The position numbers were made by a program, and so were the translations under genes. Positions 61,818 to 64,000 of a stretch of DNA of 64,000 nucleotides are shown in pieces. The stretch comes from TMED88 sp964515335 (lineage in GTDB: Bacteria; Myxococcota_A; UBA9160; UBA4427), in assembly GCA_964515335.1 (NCBI GenBank), contig CAZETS010000010.1:21432-85431 (forward strand), given 5' to 3'. How positions within the stretch are numbered: position 1 is the first letter of the stretch; the number at the start of each line of letters is the position of its first letter. The notes beneath the pieces are model-generated. The model saw only the letters and a list, made by a program, of their open reading frames with translations, made no database searches and was not told where the DNA came from.

Positions 61818-62306
61818 ATGACCGACGAACGCCGCTCGGCCCTCCAACGACACCTCGACCTCGTGCTGCGTGCCTTCGCGCTGATCCCCGCCGTCGCGCT
61901 GGCCACCCCGGCCCTCGCTGGCGGCTTCCTCGACAACAGCAAGCCCGAGGAGCCGGTGAAGCACACCTGGGCGGTTCCCGCCAAGCGGATGCCCGTCGAG
62001 GGCGACGGGACGGACGCGATGGTGGCGCGCCTCGAGAACGCGCGGATGCGCGTCGAGGAGTCGCAGCAGAACGTCGAGACCGCCCGGTTCGACCTCGGCC
62101 GCGCGCGCACGCGCCGCTATCCGCGCGGCGACAAGCTGAAAGAAATCCAGGACCGGGTCGTCGACATGGTCGAGGAGCGTGATGCGGCCCGGAGCGACTT
62201 CGTCGAGCTGGTCACCGAGGCGCGTGCGGCCGGCGTGCCGGCCGGCACGCTGATGCCCTACATGGATCTCTCGGACGAGATCGAGAGCCAGTCGGGCGAC
62301 CAGTAG
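61818..62306 (+). CDS. Secreted coiled-coil protein of unknown function
   Basis: A 162-residue protein with a signal peptide (FALIPAVALATPALA) and a predicted coiled coil in the middle (ENARMRVEESQQNVETARFD and ERDAARSDFVELVTEARAA). Probably periplasmic. No family is recognised. It is convergent with the small lipoprotein gene; 15 bases separate the stops. Confidence 0.65.
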   Translation: MTDERRSALQRHLDLVLRAFALIPAVALATPALAGGFLDNSKPEEPVKHTWAVPAKRMPVEGDGTDAMVARLENARMRVEESQQNVETARFDLGRARTRRYPRGDKLKEIQDRVVDMVEERDAARSDFVELVTEARAAGVPAGTLMPYMDLSDEIESQSGDQ

Positions 62307-62321
62307 CGCCGCCCGCCCGCC

Positions 62322-62843
62322 TCACCCCTCTTCGGACGGCCTCGCCGATGGCCGCTCGGCCGGCACCCAGGCCGGGGGGGGACAGATCGTGTAGACGAGG
62401 CCGTGCTCGGGCAGCAGGGCGCGCCACGTGTACGCGCCGCCGCCGGCGCGCCGGGCCCGAATACCGCGCTGCGGCCCGTCCGCGCAGGGCTCGAGGGTGA
62501 ACGGCGCGGCCCCCTCCTCGAGCCACACGTACGCGATCACCCTGACCTCGTCGTCGAGCAGGCGGACGTTCACGCCGCTGGGCAGACCCTGGGGCTCGCC
62601 GAGGAAGGTGGTGCCGGCGAGCCAGCGCTGCCCGTCCGAGAGCAGGATACCGTCGATCCGCGTCCCGACCGCGCTGCCGGGCAGCGTGTCGAGGTAGTCG
62701 GTCAGCAGGGGCGCGTTGGCGGCATACCACGCGGGCGTCATCGACTCGGTGAAGACCGGCTCTCCGCCGCCCGATCGACCGAGCAGCCCGCAGCCGATCG
62801 ACCCGGCCAGCACCACGAGCACGACAGCAGCGATCCTCGTCAC
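62322..62843 (-). CDS. Hypothetical lipoprotein
   Basis: A 173-residue protein with the lipobox GSIGC near residue 18 after the hydrophobic AAVVLVVLA. The mature part has two tryptophan-bearing beta-type segments (SDGQRWLAGTTF; AYTWRALLPEHG). Function unknown. Its ATG overlaps the stop of the upstream small membrane protein (ATGA). Confidence 0.68.
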   Translation of the reverse strand: MTRIAAVVLVVLAGSIGCGLLGRSGGGEPVFTESMTPAWYAANAPLLTDYLDTLPGSAVGTRIDGILLSDGQRWLAGTTFLGEPQGLPSGVNVRLLDDEVRVIAYVWLEEGAAPFTLEPCADGPQRGIRARRAGGGAYTWRALLPEHGLVYTICPPPAWVPAERPSARPSEEG

Positions 62844-63172
62844 GTTTGCAGATCCCTCGGCCCGCCGCGCTCGTTCATGAGCGTGCGCACCGCACGACGA
62901 TACACGGCGGCCTCGTCGAGGCCCGGAAACCGCGCCCGCTCGCGCTCGATCCGCCGCTCGACGTCGCGGCGGTCACCCCCGCAGGCATCGAGCAGCCAGG
63001 CGCGCGTCTCGTGGTCGACGCCGCCTTGAAACGGGTTCGACACGCCGAGCCGCGCGGCCCACCGCTTGCCCCGGTCGGTCGTGAGGAAGATGGCCAGCAC
63101 CGCCGCCGCGGTGATCGCTGCCAGGATCCAGCTGGGAATGGCGGCCCCCGGCGTGGCGCGGCCCCGTCGCAC
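62840..63172 (-). CDS. Small single-pass membrane protein
   Basis: About 110 residues from GTG 63172 (start uncertain). A hydrophobic span (IPSWILAAITAAAVLAIFL) follows, then a soluble, Arg-rich part (GGDRRDVERRIERERARFPGLDEAAVYRRAVRTLM). No family is recognised. It leads a two-gene unit with the lipoprotein, divergent from the HAD gene. Confidence 0.55.
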   Translation of the reverse strand: MRRGRATPGAAIPSWILAAITAAAVLAIFLTTDRGKRWAARLGVSNPFQGGVDHETRAWLLDACGGDRRDVERRIERERARFPGLDEAAVYRRAVRTLMNERGGPRDLQT

Positions 63173-63223
63173 CCGGCCACCCCGACCGGGGCGCGCGGCG
63201 CCGCAACACAGCGAGCGTACACG

Positions 63224-63997
63224 ATGACCGGCCCGCGGCGGCCGACTCGAAGCCGGGTGCATGGGATAGGCTCTGGCGTCGCACCGCTTTGGGGCCCGAT
63301 CGGGCTCGCGCCGGAGGCCGTCATTCGAGCGCTCGTCTTCGACTTCGACGGTCTGATCCTCGACACCGAGACAGCCGAACACCAGGCGTGGCACGAGATC
63401 TACGCCGAGCACGGCACCGTGCTGCCACTCGATCGCTGGCTCGAGTGCATCGGCACTTCGATGGCCGGCCTCTTCGACCCGATCGAGCAGCTCGAGCGGC
63501 AGCTCGGCGAGCTGGTCGATCGCACGCGGCTTCGACGCCAGGCCGCCGACCGCACGCGCGGCCTCCTGGCCGACCGCTCGACGCTGCCCGGCGTCACCGA
63601 CCACATCGCGCGCGCCGGCGAGCTGGGCCTGCGGCTCGCGGTGGCGTCCAGCTCGAGCCGCGGCTGGGTGGAGGCTCACCTCGAGAGGCTGGGCCTCGGC
63701 GGCGCCTTCGACGCGATCCGCTGCTCGGACGACGTCACGAGCGTGAAGCCCGACCCCGAGCTCTACCTGGCCGTCTGCCGCGCGCTCGAGGTGGCGCCGA
63801 GCGACGGCATCGCGATCGAGGACTCACCCCACGGCATCCGCGCCGCCAAGGGCGCCGGGCTGTACTGCGTCTCGGTGCCGAACGCCCTCACCCGCCACCT
63901 GTCGATGGACGAGGCCGACCTCGTGCTCGTGTCGCTCGCCTCGCTGTCGCTCGACGACATCATCGACCGCGCACGCCGCCCCGACGGCACCCCCTGA
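63224..63997 (+). CDS. HAD-superfamily phosphatase (subfamily IA)
   Basis: 257 residues from ATG 63224, but the fold proper begins near IRALVFDFDGLILDTE at 63323. The usual start Met would fall at GTC 63320, which is not a start codon, although GGAGG lies just upstream. Motif I is DFDGLILDTE, motif II is VASSSS, motif III is the Lys in SVKPDPELY, and motif IV is IAIEDSPHG. It is a beta-phosphoglucomutase/phosphatase-like enzyme. The start is the least certain part. Confidence 0.85.
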   Translation: MTGPRRPTRSRVHGIGSGVAPLWGPIGLAPEAVIRALVFDFDGLILDTETAEHQAWHEIYAEHGTVLPLDRWLECIGTSMAGLFDPIEQLERQLGELVDRTRLRRQAADRTRGLLADRSTLPGVTDHIARAGELGLRLAVASSSSRGWVEAHLERLGLGGAFDAIRCSDDVTSVKPDPELYLAVCRALEVAPSDGIAIEDSPHGIRAAKGAGLYCVSVPNALTRHLSMDEADLVLVSLASLSLDDIIDRARRPDGTP

Positions 63998-64000
63998 CCG

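Overview
The window is 64 kb of very GC-rich, densely coding DNA from a Gram-negative bacterium. Lipoprotein signals, GspA/GspB, an Aat L/F-transferase and RegB/RegA point to a proteobacterial-type cell envelope and regulation. The metabolic set (CoA-transferase III, acyl-CoA ligase, acyl-CoA dehydrogenase, thiolase-like/DUF35 pair, several SDRs, GSTs, DUF2889) resembles uncultured deltaproteobacterial-type lineages (Myxococcota or Binatota style), but that placement is inference. No rRNA, tRNA, CRISPR array, insertion sequence or prophage was recognised. It is probably a metagenome-assembled or draft contig: there is a 100-N scaffold gap, a G/C-only corrupted stretch inside an ATPase gene, and one joint between two unrelated gene fragments.

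Layout. 1-7 kb: a membrane flippase-like/sulfatase fusion (cut by the window edge), then a minus-strand run of lipoprotein, hydrolase, HAD phosphatase, MsrB, amidase and an unknown. 7.1-10.9 kb: a plus-strand cassette of XRE-like mini-regulator, GST, FAD oxidoreductase and two cupin/Zn-knuckle proteins. 11-16.8 kb: TPR protein, shikimate kinase, CoA-transferase, GST, methyltransferase, a broken ECF sigma factor, HEAT protein and Aat. 17-25 kb: cystathionine gamma-synthase-type enzyme, Coa1-domain protein, MBL hydrolase, two glycosyltransferases, and an operon of glutathione synthase, NtrC-type regulator and Ogt. 25-34 kb: PBP1A, soluble histidine kinase, DUF1214 lipoprotein, hydrolase, Nudix, rhomboid and DUF4097 protein. 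34-42.8 kb: GspB/GspA, type II pantothenate kinase, AMIN/coiled-coil protein, tandem ArsA ATPases with a repeat-bearing zinc-ribbon protein.

43-64 kb is rich in lipid and acyl-CoA functions: acyl-CoA ligase, parvulin-type isomerase, methyltransferase, thiolase-like plus DUF35 pair, DUF2889 protein (spanning the gap), SDRs, the RegB/RegA redox two-component pair, GAPDH, a lone receiver, a large acyl-CoA dehydrogenase, another MBL enzyme, a cation/proton antiporter with a TrkA-N domain, an inositol-1-phosphate synthase-type enzyme, small envelope proteins, and a second HAD phosphatase.

Together the genes look like a chromosomal segment of a heterotroph that activates and oxidises acyl or ring substrates, with glutathione chemistry (GshB plus two GSTs) and redox-responsive regulation. 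No single operon spans the window; most transcription units hold two to five genes and adjacent units often converge or diverge with under 100 bp between them.
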